Source of the DNA: Acidobacteriota bacterium
GTDB lineage: Bacteria; Acidobacteriota; Terriglobia; Terriglobales; Acidobacteriaceae
Assembly (NCBI GenBank): GCA_021800255.1
Contig: JAJYZC010000002.1
Location: forward strand, 50,882-114,881
DNA: 64,000 bases
Direction of reading: 5' to 3'
Shown here piece by piece: positions 53,006-64,000 of this stretch (positions within the stretch are counted from its first letter, which is position 1; each line of letters starts with the position of its first letter). Made by a program: the position numbers and the translations under genes. The notes below the pieces were generated by a model. It was not told where the DNA came from. It saw only the letters and a program-made list of their open reading frames with translations, and searched no databases.

Positions 53006-53701
53006 CTACATCACCTCTCTCTTATTACGTTCCAACAGGCGCGCCAGTTCCGCGCGTCCCCGGCTAATGCGGGATTTGACCGTTCCTTCGGGGATTCCGA
53101 GCACCTGGGCGATCTCCTTATAGTCCAAGTCTTGAAGATCGCGGAGGATGACGGCCTCGCGCAAATCCGCGGAAACTTTGGCCAGGGCGGTTTGGACCAT
53201 TTTCTCGAGTTCCTTGCGGGCCGCCATTTCGTGCGGCGAGGGTCCGGCTTCGGTCAGCCGGTCCAGCGGCTTCAACTCCTCGGCTGAATTCCAGCCGTCG
53301 TCGAGGGAAGTGGTTGCGCGCTGATTGCGGGTGCGGCGGAAGTTGTCCACCAGCAGGTTGCGGGTCATGGTGGCGATCCACACCGGCAGGCTGCCGCGCA
53401 GGGCGTCAAAGCTGGCCAGGTTGGAGTAGATTTTGAGGAAGACCTCCTGAGTCAGGTCCTCGGCGTCGGCGGCATTGCCCGTAAAGCGGTAGCAGAGAGC
53501 GTAGACACGCTTGTGGTGCGTGCGGACCATCTCGGCCCATGCGCCGGAATCTCCGTCCATGCAGCGGCGGACGAGTTGGGACCATTCGGTCTCCAGATTG
53601 CAACCCTCCACGCGCGTTGCCGGAGCTTCGGCCGCCGCGGTCACGGCGCCGGCGGAGATTTTCTGCCTTGCCGGTGCGCCGCGGCTTGAGCCGGCGTCCA
53701 T
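53006..53701 (-). CDS. ECF-family RNA polymerase sigma factor (RpoE-like)
   Basis: This group 4 sigma factor is about 231 residues from ATG 53701. Region 2 includes AEDLTQEVFLKIYSNLASF and the -10-binding NLLVDNFRRTRNQ. Region 4 has the helix-turn-helix DYKEIAQVLGIPEGTVKSRISRGRAEL. The first 40 residues (Ala-rich) are not conserved, so a later start is possible; the frame is also open to 53890. It is followed at 2 nt by its presumed anti-sigma gene and then three membrane-protein genes. Confidence 0.92.
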   Translation of the reverse strand: MDAGSSRGAPARQKISAGAVTAAAEAPATRVEGCNLETEWSQLVRRCMDGDSGAWAEMVRTHHKRVYALCYRFTGNAADAEDLTQEVFLKIYSNLASFDALRGSLPVWIATMTRNLLVDNFRRTRNQRATTSLDDGWNSAEELKPLDRLTEAGPSPHEMAARKELEKMVQTALAKVSADLREAVILRDLQDLDYKEIAQVLGIPEGTVKSRISRGRAELARLLERNKREVM

Positions 53702-53910
53702 CCCATCCGGACCGCGGCGCGCCTGAAGCGCAAACCGCGGCGCCGCGAACGCCTGAGCCGCCCATCCTGCTCCGCTCCATGTTAAGGCGCCTGCGCACTG
53801 CATGGAGGCAAGTACGCAGGAGGGGTGCGGCTGGTTCCCAGAGGTTGGGCAGTTCCTGCGCATGGGGCTCCGGGCTGTCGAACGGTCCATGCTTCAAGCG
53901 CGGCTCCCGG

Positions 53911-55170
<1,260 letters not shown>

Positions 55171-55434
55171 AGGATCCGCCTTGCCTCTCTCCTGTTCCGG
55201 ATCTTCGGCGCGAGGCCGGGAGTGCCGCTATCCGAAACAGAGTCTTTTTAAGCGGCACGTTTCTTGCAGTGCCGCCAAACGCTGGAGCATAGCACATCGG
55301 ACCAATCTTGGCAGCTTTGCCGCAGCCGAGACCGGGAATCGCATGGGCGGCGAATGAGGATTGAGCTGAGGATCACGCCGCGCTCAAAGCAAGGGGATCG
55401 GAGTCTGCGGCCTGGCGAGTTTAGGCTGACTCGA
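55171..55434. other. glgC-rlpA intergenic region
   Basis: These 264 nt contain the glgC promoter region and the first copy of a 48-bp direct repeat (55334-55382). No gene is seen. Confidence 0.4.
55334..55382 (+). repeat. 48-bp direct repeat, copy A
   Basis: The stretch starting GGGAATCGCATGGGCGGCGA and ending in GATCACGCCGC recurs at 56697-56744 with few differences. Its ends (GGCGGCG and CGCCGC) can pair to form a short stem. It lies 3' of rlpA and upstream of glgC. Confidence 0.75.
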
Positions 55435-56208
55435 TCAATCCAGCCGGGTCAGGAACGCATGGCCCTGGGGCGGCCGCAGGTGATCCGCCAGGTACTCGGC
55501 CATGGCGCGGTTGTCTCCCTCAGGCCGGATACGCACCCAGTAGCTGCGCTCACCGGGAAACTCGATCACGTTGGCCTCAGGATACCTGCGTCTCAGGTGC
55601 ATTTCGTAGCGGATTGCCACGCGCCGGTTATGGAACGCGCCGATTTGCACGCACCAGCGCCCTCCGGTGGCGATGGGTTTTGGCGTCCGGTACACATTCA
55701 TCCGCACCCGAGCGATGCCCATCCTGTAGACGCCGGTGGCCTTAGCCGAAGCGATGGTCAGATCCACGATCCTGCCCCGCACAAACGGCCCGCGGTCGGT
55801 GATCCGCATAACCCCTGTCTGCCCGGTCTCCAGGTTGGTCACCGTAATCAGCGATCCCATGGGCAGGGTGCGGTTGGCTGCCGTCATCGCGCCGTTGTTG
55901 AACAGCTCTCCGTCCGCGGCTCTGCGTCCGTAGGGCGCGGTATACCATGTGGCGTACCCCACCTCGCTCAGGATCGGCCGGTGCGTGGCCACGTACCGCA
56001 GATCGGCCGCGCTTACTCCGCCGGGAGGCACCGGTGTGGCCGGAATCCGGGCCGGCGGAGGGCGGTATGCAGGCGGTAGCGCCTGGGGCGGAGGCAATTG
56101 CGCATTTTTGTGATGCCGGCAACCGCTCATGCCTGCCAGCACAACCATCAGCCCGGCCGCGACGGCCAGGCGCCGGAGATTCCTTCCCCTGTGAAGGCCG
56201 TACGTCAA
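55435..56208 (-). CDS. rlpA: RlpA-like lipoprotein with DPBB and SPOR domains
   Basis: This 257-residue outer-membrane lipoprotein has a signal peptide with lipobox GMSGC (Cys about residue 30). A Pro-rich spacer is followed by the RlpA double-psi beta-barrel (ATWYTAPYGRRAADGELF, TLPMGSLITVTNLETG, ITDRGPFVRGRIVDLT) and a C-terminal SPOR-like domain (WCVQIGAFHNRRVAIRYEM) that binds denuded glycan. RlpA proteins are septal lytic transglycosylases or cell-wall-binding proteins. The start overlaps the small upstream gene by ATGA. Confidence 0.92.
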   Translation of the reverse strand: MTYGLHRGRNLRRLAVAAGLMVVLAGMSGCRHHKNAQLPPPQALPPAYRPPPARIPATPVPPGGVSAADLRYVATHRPILSEVGYATWYTAPYGRRAADGELFNNGAMTAANRTLPMGSLITVTNLETGQTGVMRITDRGPFVRGRIVDLTIASAKATGVYRMGIARVRMNVYRTPKPIATGGRWCVQIGAFHNRRVAIRYEMHLRRRYPEANVIEFPGERSYWVRIRPEGDNRAMAEYLADHLRPPQGHAFLTRLD

Positions 56209-56450
56209 GGTTGCGGCCCCTCGGCGCTATCGGACGGCCATTGATGTGGATGCTCCATCCGGTCGGCGAGTTTATGCAGCGTCTCCGCCACTCGGCGCAT
56301 AGCCGTGATCGACTCCTTCCGGACCTCCGGAATCACAGCATCATTGATGTAAGCAATCGAGTTGCGTAGCTCCATCTCGATCAGTTCGATCGCCTCTTCG
56401 ATGCGGCGCGCTGTGCCTCTCCCGGCGCCCATCGGTGGGAAACCGCTCAT
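56205..56450 (-). CDS. Small conserved-looking protein upstream of rlpA
   Basis: The 81-residue, probably helical protein (RIEEAIELIEMELRNSIAYI, then VRKESITAMRRVAETLHKLA) has no signal peptide. No known family is recognised. It is coupled to rlpA by a 4-nt overlap, so it may be a cytoplasmic partner or just co-regulated. ATG 56450 is preferred; the longer frame to 56669 has no coding character. Confidence 0.6.
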   Translation of the reverse strand: MSGFPPMGAGRGTARRIEEAIELIEMELRNSIAYINDAVIPEVRKESITAMRRVAETLHKLADRMEHPHQWPSDSAEGPQP

Positions 56451-56696
56451 ACAAGGGCCCTTCTCTCTAGCAATGTATTTAGGTAACCTCTTTGCAGGTA
56501 ACCTCTTCCCAGTCTGGTGGACCGACCACCGCGCGTCAATCCCTCTAGCCGTGAGGGTGCCGCATGTGTCAATAGAGCAACGAGATTGCCGCACGCAATT
56601 CTCCCGGCGTGGCATAGAGATTTCCTTAAAATTGCGCGTACACCCAGCGGCTCTCATTACGGAAACCATTGTCGTTACTGTGCAGCAGGGGTGCCG

Positions 56697-56744
56697 GGGA
56701 ATCGCGTGAACGGCGAATGAGGATTGGGCTGAGGATCGCGCCGC
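56697..56744 (+). repeat. 48-bp direct repeat, copy B
   Basis: GGGAATCGCGTGAACGGCGA through GATCGCGCCGC matches copy A at 55334-55382 in the same orientation, about 1.36 kb away. The flanks do not align, so this is a dispersed element and not a segmental duplication. Confidence 0.75.
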
Positions 56745-56952
56745 CTCTACCCGGCTGGGCTGCCGGGTGTGCGCACGTTCCCAAGTCTGCGCTGCGCTTG
56801 TCCTGGGTTATTTCCCGCCCTCCCTGCGGAAGGGACGGCGCAGGCAATGGCTTCAAAGCGGCAAACGGCGCAACCTCGCAAACAAAATGTCCATGCGTTT
56901 GCCCTGCGTGCGCCGCTTTGCGTCAAACTGCCGATGATAAGCTAAACCCTAG

Positions 56953-56983
56953 AGGGCTTTGCGCGCCAGCGGCGCTAAGCCCT
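56953..56983 (+). terminator. Terminator-like hairpin in the lepA leader
   Basis: AGGGCTTTGCGC pairs with GCGCTAAGCCCT (11 of 12 bp) around a short GC loop and is followed by TTATTTG. It sits only 17 nt before the lepA ATG. No plus-strand gene lies upstream, so it would act as an attenuator or hide the ribosome site, not as a terminator of another gene. Confidence 0.6.
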
Positions 56984-56999
56984 TTATTTGCGTACTCGC

Positions 57000-58808
<1,809 letters not shown>

Positions 58809-59180
58809 CCGCAAGGCGGCGTACCCAATAGATACTTTAGTTACCTGATGTTCATCCGCGTCTGTGGAAACCTTTGCAAGCCAGTGGCCAAGCATCCGTA
58901 GCCGGACTGTCCGTGAGAATAGGGATCTCTCTCGCAGGGGTTCTTTGATAAATAAAGACTTACCTCGCTATGCCAAATCAAATGACGGGAGACAAGGGCA
59001 TCATTCCGGTTCTGGACGCACCGATTCTGCAAGTAATCCACATTTTTTTCCACAGGGGGGGATGGAAATCCGGATTCTTGCGCCCACGGCGTCAATTTTT
59101 CCTGTGTTGGGCGCAAAAGCGGCAAACGCACACCTACAGGCCCTTCGGGGCTTGTTCTGCGCCGCACTGTGCAAACCTTA
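58809..59180. other. Region after lepA without a gene
   Basis: This 372-nt region lies between lepA and the second palindromic repeat. It shows T7 and G7 homopolymer runs near 59044-59061 and a short GCCCTTCGGGGC hairpin near 59139-59152 that might terminate lepA transcription. No credible frame is seen. Confidence 0.4.
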
Positions 59181-59291
59181 CAGCGGTTCCAGAATTGCTA
59201 TTCCCAGAAAGGACACTGCCGAGGGCATTCTCCTTAAAAAATGCCCCTTCGCACAAACTTCAAATGACACGTAAATTCTGAAACCGCTCTA
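59181..59291 (-). repeat. Palindromic dispersed repeat, copy 2
   Basis: This is the second full copy of the element at 1121-1233, in reverse orientation. On the minus strand it begins TAGAGCGGTTTCAGAATTTA, where TAG is the stop of the skp-like gene, and ends AATTCTGGAACCGCTG. Its central stem (GGGCATT with AATGCCC) keeps pairing although the bases differ from copy 1. Here too it lies between convergent genes (lepA and skp). Confidence 0.8.
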
Positions 59292-59927
59292 GTGCGCAGT
59301 CGTAGGCGCGGCGGTTCTGGGCATGGGCGCCGCAGGAGGCAGGTTGGAACCTGCTTGCGGCGGTGGCGCCGGAATGCCCGACTTCAAATTGTAGGCGTCG
59401 ATCACGGCCTTGGTGATATTCGTGGAGTTTGTGGCATAGAGCACTGGAGACTGCTGCTGCGATATATCCAGCACCAGCGTGTAGCCGTGCTCTTTGGCAT
59501 ACGCTTCCATCACGTCGTAAACCTTGGCCGCCAGACTGGTGTAAAGGTTTTGCATGGCTGTCTGGAAATCGCTCTGAGCGTCTTGCGCAGAGCGGTTCAG
59601 TTCCGTCTGCTTATTTTGAATATCCCGTGAGCGATTGGCGCGTTCTACATCGGTCAGCGTATTGGAATCCGCTTTCAATTCCTTGGTCTCGGCGTCGATC
59701 TCATCGCTGAGGGCCTTGAGCTGCGCGCGCCGCGGCTCGAATTTTTTCTCCAGGTCGGCGAAGTCCCGCTGGCCTTCGTTGGTCTGCGCGACGGCTACTT
59801 GAAAGGCAATGACGGCGATCCTTGCTGCCGGAGCTGACGCCGTTGCAGGAGCGGTTGAGGTCTGGGCAGCGGCATTCAGGACCAAGCCAGATGCCAGCAA
59901 AAGAACGATTGCAAACGAGCGCTTCAT
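59289..59927 (-). CDS. OmpH/Skp-family periplasmic chaperone, paralogue 1
   Basis: This 212-residue OmpH-like chaperone has a signal peptide (1-21, cleaved after NAAAQ), a beta-strand core (RIAVIAFQVAVAQTNEGQ), then long coiled-coil helices (about 55-135) that form the tentacles of Skp trimers. The core closes with GYTLVLDISQQQSPVLYAT, and the tail is Pro/Ala-rich. It should hold unfolded outer-membrane proteins. Its paralogue lies 352 nt upstream. AAGGAG is found 12 nt before ATG 59927. The stop is part of a palindromic repeat. Confidence 0.85.
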   Translation of the reverse strand: MKRSFAIVLLLASGLVLNAAAQTSTAPATASAPAARIAVIAFQVAVAQTNEGQRDFADLEKKFEPRRAQLKALSDEIDAETKELKADSNTLTDVERANRSRDIQNKQTELNRSAQDAQSDFQTAMQNLYTSLAAKVYDVMEAYAKEHGYTLVLDISQQQSPVLYATNSTNITKAVIDAYNLKSGIPAPPPQAGSNLPPAAPMPRTAAPTTAH

Positions 59928-60279
59928 TTGAATCCAAAACTCCTTCGTCAATCCCGGACGTACTGCCCACCCTCCAAGGCGCTTCCACACAGTGTACGCG
60001 CCCATTTTGAAGGCCTGACGCCCGGTTAGTCTCTCTGCGGAGACGGTTTGCTGGTTATGCCAGTCCGGTTGCGCACCAAGGCTCCAAACCCTCCCCAAAC
60101 TCACGGTCTTTTTTGTGAAACTCTGCTCCGGTTGGAACAGAGGCAAGAAAAGACGCGGACGGTAACGTCAACATGAGCTACTGGCGATTATAGGGGGGCG
60201 AGGAAGGCCCGTCAAACCAGCTCGACGCACAAAAACAACTGCCCTGTCTGCTCTCTCCCCGCCCGTTTCCGGCTCCACA
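59928..60279. other. Region between the two skp-like genes
   Basis: These 352 nt have no credible gene. The length suggests that the second chaperone gene has its own promoter. No terminator or repeat was recognised. Confidence 0.4.
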
Positions 60280-60912
60280 TCAGTGCCTCACGGCCGGCTT
60301 TACGGCCGGTTTTACGGTCCGCGCCGGTTGGGGCGCAGGAGCCGCTGGGGCCGGTATTCCCGACTTGGCGTTGTAGGCGTCCAAGACGGCCTTGGTAATG
60401 TCGGTCGAATCGGCTGCATAGAGGATGGGCGATTGCTGCTGCGAGGCGTCTAGCACCAAGGTGTATCCGCGCTGCTTCACGTAGCCGTCCATGACCCCGT
60501 AGACCTTCTTGGCCGTGGCCGTGAACATATCCTGCATATCCTGCTGGAAGGCGCTTTGCGCATCTTGGGCGTCGCGGTCCAACTGCTTCTTCTTGGCGTC
60601 GATGGCGCTGGCTTGAGCGGCGCGCTGGGCCTCGCTCAACGTGGCCTGCTGCGCCTGCAACTGCTTGCTCATGGTATCGATCTGGTTGCTCAACGCTTCG
60701 AGTTGTTGGCGCTGGGGACCGTATTTCTTCTGCAGCTCGGCCATGTTGCGCTTAAATTCGTTGGTCTGGACGACCGCGGTTTGGAAAGCAATGACGGCGA
60801 CCTTGGCCGGCGGCGCGCCAGAGGCCGCTGCGGGAGCGGCGGGCGATTGGGCTGCGGCGCTCAAAACCATACCTGAGGCCAGCGTAAGAATTACGGCGAG
60901 CAAACGCTTCAT
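60280..60912 (-). CDS. OmpH/Skp-family periplasmic chaperone, paralogue 2
   Basis: This 210-residue protein has the same layout as the 59289-59927 product: signal peptide (1-21, SAAAQ), core strand KVAVIAFQTAVVQTNEFK, a Gln-rich coiled coil (about 58-135), and GYTLVLDASQQQSPILYAAD followed by KSGIPAP. The two proteins are nearly identical near the C-terminal core and diverge in the coiled coil, so they arose by tandem duplication. GGAG precedes ATG 60912. Confidence 0.85.
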   Translation of the reverse strand: MKRLLAVILTLASGMVLSAAAQSPAAPAAASGAPPAKVAVIAFQTAVVQTNEFKRNMAELQKKYGPQRQQLEALSNQIDTMSKQLQAQQATLSEAQRAAQASAIDAKKKQLDRDAQDAQSAFQQDMQDMFTATAKKVYGVMDGYVKQRGYTLVLDASQQQSPILYAADSTDITKAVLDAYNAKSGIPAPAAPAPQPARTVKPAVKPAVRH

Positions 60913-61205
60913 GCGAAAAAAATCTCCTTTGATATTCCGCGCGGCTCTTTAACCGCACGGCGAACATGGGCCCATGCCCGGCCAACCCCCAGCAATCATC
61001 GCGGGCCATATCCCGCCTCTTACGGGAAGTGATGGCGGACCAAGACACAATCAACAACGAGGGCAAGAACTAGGTGGAGTATAGGCGCGCCCGGCAGGGA
61101 GGTCAAACTCAACTCTTTCCAGCCGAACAAGGAAAAACCCGCGGTGAGGAAGCTGGGGTCTGTTCGCGCGATCCGGGCGAGCCGTCCGAATCGTGCGAAC
61201 AGGCT

Positions 61206-62378
61206 TCAGTGTAGCAGCCGCACCAGCTCCGCCTGCTCGGCCAGGAAGGCGTCGTGGCCGTGGGCGCTGACCATCTCCCGGTACTCGGCATGGGCGCCGG
61301 CGGCGCGGATGGTCTCCGCGAACCGCCGCACCTCCGCGGCAGGAAACAGCCAGTCGGTGCTGATGCCGATAAAGATAAGCCTGGCACGGATTCCTGCAAA
61401 GGCTTCCTCCGGCGAGGCGTATCCGCGCAGAGGATCCCAGGTGTCCATGGTGCGCAGAATGGCCAGGTAGGAGTTGGCGTCGAAGCGGTCAATGAATCGC
61501 TGCCCCTGATGGTCCAGATAGCCGGCCACGTCGAAACGCCCGCCTGTAAGGCCTCCGTCGAGGCCATTAGCCGCCCATGGGTCTTCGCCGTTGCGGTTGG
61601 GATTACGGCCAAAACGCTCCTCGAACAGCGGCGCGGATTTGTAGCTAATCATGGCGATCTGGCGGGCCAGCGCCAAGCCGCGGCGGGGAGGCTTCTGCGG
61701 CAAGTAGCGGCCGCCATTCCATTCCGGGTCGTGCTGGATGGCTTGACGCTGGAGATGATTCAGCGCCAAGCCCATAGCCGAAAGCGGCGTAACGCCGACC
61801 ACCAGCGCGCGCTCCACGCGCTGGGGAAACTGGATGGTCCACTCCAGGGCCTGCATGGCCCCGATTGAGCCGCCAAGCACCAGGCGAAGGCGACGGACAC
61901 CCAGCGAATCGAGCAGCCGCGCCTGAGCCCGCACGTTGTCGCGGATGGAGACCAGCGGAAAATCGGGCCCATACGGCTCGCCAGTTTCAGGATTCACCGA
62001 GCTGGGCCCCGTGGAGCCGTAACAGGATCCCAGCAAGTTGATGCAGATCACGAAGTCGTGCTCCAGCGAGAGCACCGCGCCGGGCGCAAAGACCTCGGGC
62101 CACCAGGAGCCTACCAGCGCCGACCCCGATAGCGCGTGGCAAACCAGCACGGCGTTGTCTCGCGCCGCATTCAGCCGGCCGTAAACGGCGTAATGCAGCG
62201 TGGGACAGACCAACGCGCGCCCGCACTCCAGCGGCAGGCGCTCGTCGAGCACGAAGTCGCCTTCGTAGGTGGGCTCGACGATCCTTTTCTTCGCGGACGA
62301 ATCCTCCGCGGTGGACGCCGGGGTCCCAGTTTTCGTTTCCGGCGGCGAAGCGCCGCTGCGGGTGAATGCATCGGTCAT
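61206..62378 (-). CDS. metX: Homoserine O-acetyltransferase (MetX)
   Basis: MetX acylates homoserine in methionine synthesis. The 390-residue alpha/beta-hydrolase has the nucleophile Ser in LGGSIGAMQALEW, the oxyanion region HALSGSALVG, Asp in ISTDWLFP and the catalytic His in AHGHDAFL. The first 35 residues are low-complexity. It follows metY in the same operon, supplying the enzyme's acyl-homoserine substrate. A heptamer array directly abuts the ATG, and no Shine-Dalgarno site is visible. Acetyl versus succinyl specificity cannot be settled here. Confidence 0.92.
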   Translation of the reverse strand: MTDAFTRSGASPPETKTGTPASTAEDSSAKKRIVEPTYEGDFVLDERLPLECGRALVCPTLHYAVYGRLNAARDNAVLVCHALSGSALVGSWWPEVFAPGAVLSLEHDFVICINLLGSCYGSTGPSSVNPETGEPYGPDFPLVSIRDNVRAQARLLDSLGVRRLRLVLGGSIGAMQALEWTIQFPQRVERALVVGVTPLSAMGLALNHLQRQAIQHDPEWNGGRYLPQKPPRRGLALARQIAMISYKSAPLFEERFGRNPNRNGEDPWAANGLDGGLTGGRFDVAGYLDHQGQRFIDRFDANSYLAILRTMDTWDPLRGYASPEEAFAGIRARLIFIGISTDWLFPAAEVRRFAETIRAAGAHAEYREMVSAHGHDAFLAEQAELVRLLH

Positions 62379-62383
62379 AAAAA

Positions 62384-62454
62384 CAGGTTTCAGGTTTCAG
62401 CGCCGATCCCGAATCTCCTAGCCTCGACTAGGGGACTAAGAGCTAAGAGCTAAC
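62384..62454. repeat. Short heptamer repeats and hairpin before metX
   Basis: Two 7-base tandem series occur: CAGGTTT-CAGGTTT-CAG at 62384-62400 and GACTAAG-AGCTAAG-AGCTAAC at 62434-62454. Between them CCTAG-CTAGG forms an inverted repeat at 62417-62432. The first series starts 6 nt before the metX ATG. Confidence 0.7.
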
Positions 62455-62482
62455 TGCGAATAACTGCCTTCCCTATTGTGCC

Positions 62483-63928
<1,446 letters not shown>

Positions 63929-63945
63929 TCAAGAATCGGTTGCGC

Positions 63946-63999
63946 TCAACGCATTCGCCGCTCAAGAGCCGTACGGACGGGCCCGCAGACCATACACAT
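63946..63999 (-). CDS. Putative Met/Cys leader peptide upstream of metY
   Basis: A 17-codon frame reads MCMVCGPVRTALERRMR and stops at TGA, 22 nt before the attenuator-like hairpin. Met and Cys codons cluster at its start, fitting a leader peptide that senses sulfur amino acids. It touches the window edge, so the true start may lie further upstream, and no ribosome site can be checked. This is a proposal based on position and composition only. Confidence 0.45.
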   Translation of the reverse strand: MCMVCGPVRTALERRMR

Positions 64000-64000
64000 G

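Larger units (their letters stand above)
56451..56999. other. Divergent intergenic region before lepA
   Basis: These 549 nt lie between the divergent rlpA operon and lepA. They hold copy B of the 48-bp repeat and a strong hairpin just before lepA. Short open frames at 56847 and 56888 exist, but nothing supports them as genes. Confidence 0.45.

Overview
The window is a high-GC chromosomal segment packed with housekeeping genes on both strands. The cell is diderm and makes LPS: the window encodes rhamnose synthesis (RmlC/RmlD), a Kdo hydroxylase, a LolD-type ATPase, two Skp/OmpH chaperones, a SurA-like foldase and an RlpA lipoprotein. It also carries genes common outside Proteobacteria (ClpC, MutS2, a YhaM-type HD exonuclease, an FmdB zinc ribbon). 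This mix, with frequent GTG/TTG starts, suggests an Acidobacteriota (Terriglobia-like) genome. That placement is inference; there is no rRNA to test it.

Layout. 1-4.7 kb: 3' part of alaS, a 113-bp palindromic repeat, an rfbC-epimerase-rfbD operon, and efp. 4.8-8.2 kb: a phosphodiesterase coupled to an orphan peptide-type permease, a CAP-domain protein, a sugar phosphatase/mutase and an internally deleted carboxymuconolactone-decarboxylase relative. 8.3-14.7 kb: an ABC exporter with a very large glucan synthase resembling the N-terminal half of cyclic beta-1,2-glucan synthase. 15-22 kb: lolD, clpC, a nitronate monooxygenase-like enzyme and a non-canonical Nramp transporter. 22-28 kb: aroC-def-fmt-rsmB, two unknown proteins and Kdo hydroxylase. 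28-35 kb: a GAF-EAL phosphodiesterase, a ribbon-helix-helix protein, an rRNA methyltransferase, mutS2 and fmdB. 35.4-36.0 kb: IS110 and IS21 remnants. 36-48.5 kb: a C-terminal processing protease, a SurA-like protein with a strongly basic tail, an HD exonuclease, nifS-mnmA, ubiD, folD-coaE and an HtrA protease. 48.5-53.7 kb: a nucleotide-kinase-like gene and a five-gene ECF sigma operon. 53.9-64 kb: glgC, rlpA, lepA, two skp genes and metY-metX, with a putative Met/Cys leader peptide and attenuator at the window edge.

Themes. Much of the window serves the envelope: LPS sugars, glucan synthesis and export, periplasmic chaperones and proteases, and an ECF operon whose last three products share a LiaF-like two-helix membrane module. 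Sulfur metabolism recurs (nifS-mnmA, metY-metX). Several intergenic repeats sit directly on gene boundaries: the palindromic element supplies the bases immediately after TAG stop codons, and degenerate heptamer arrays abut or overlap the starts of mnmA and metX.
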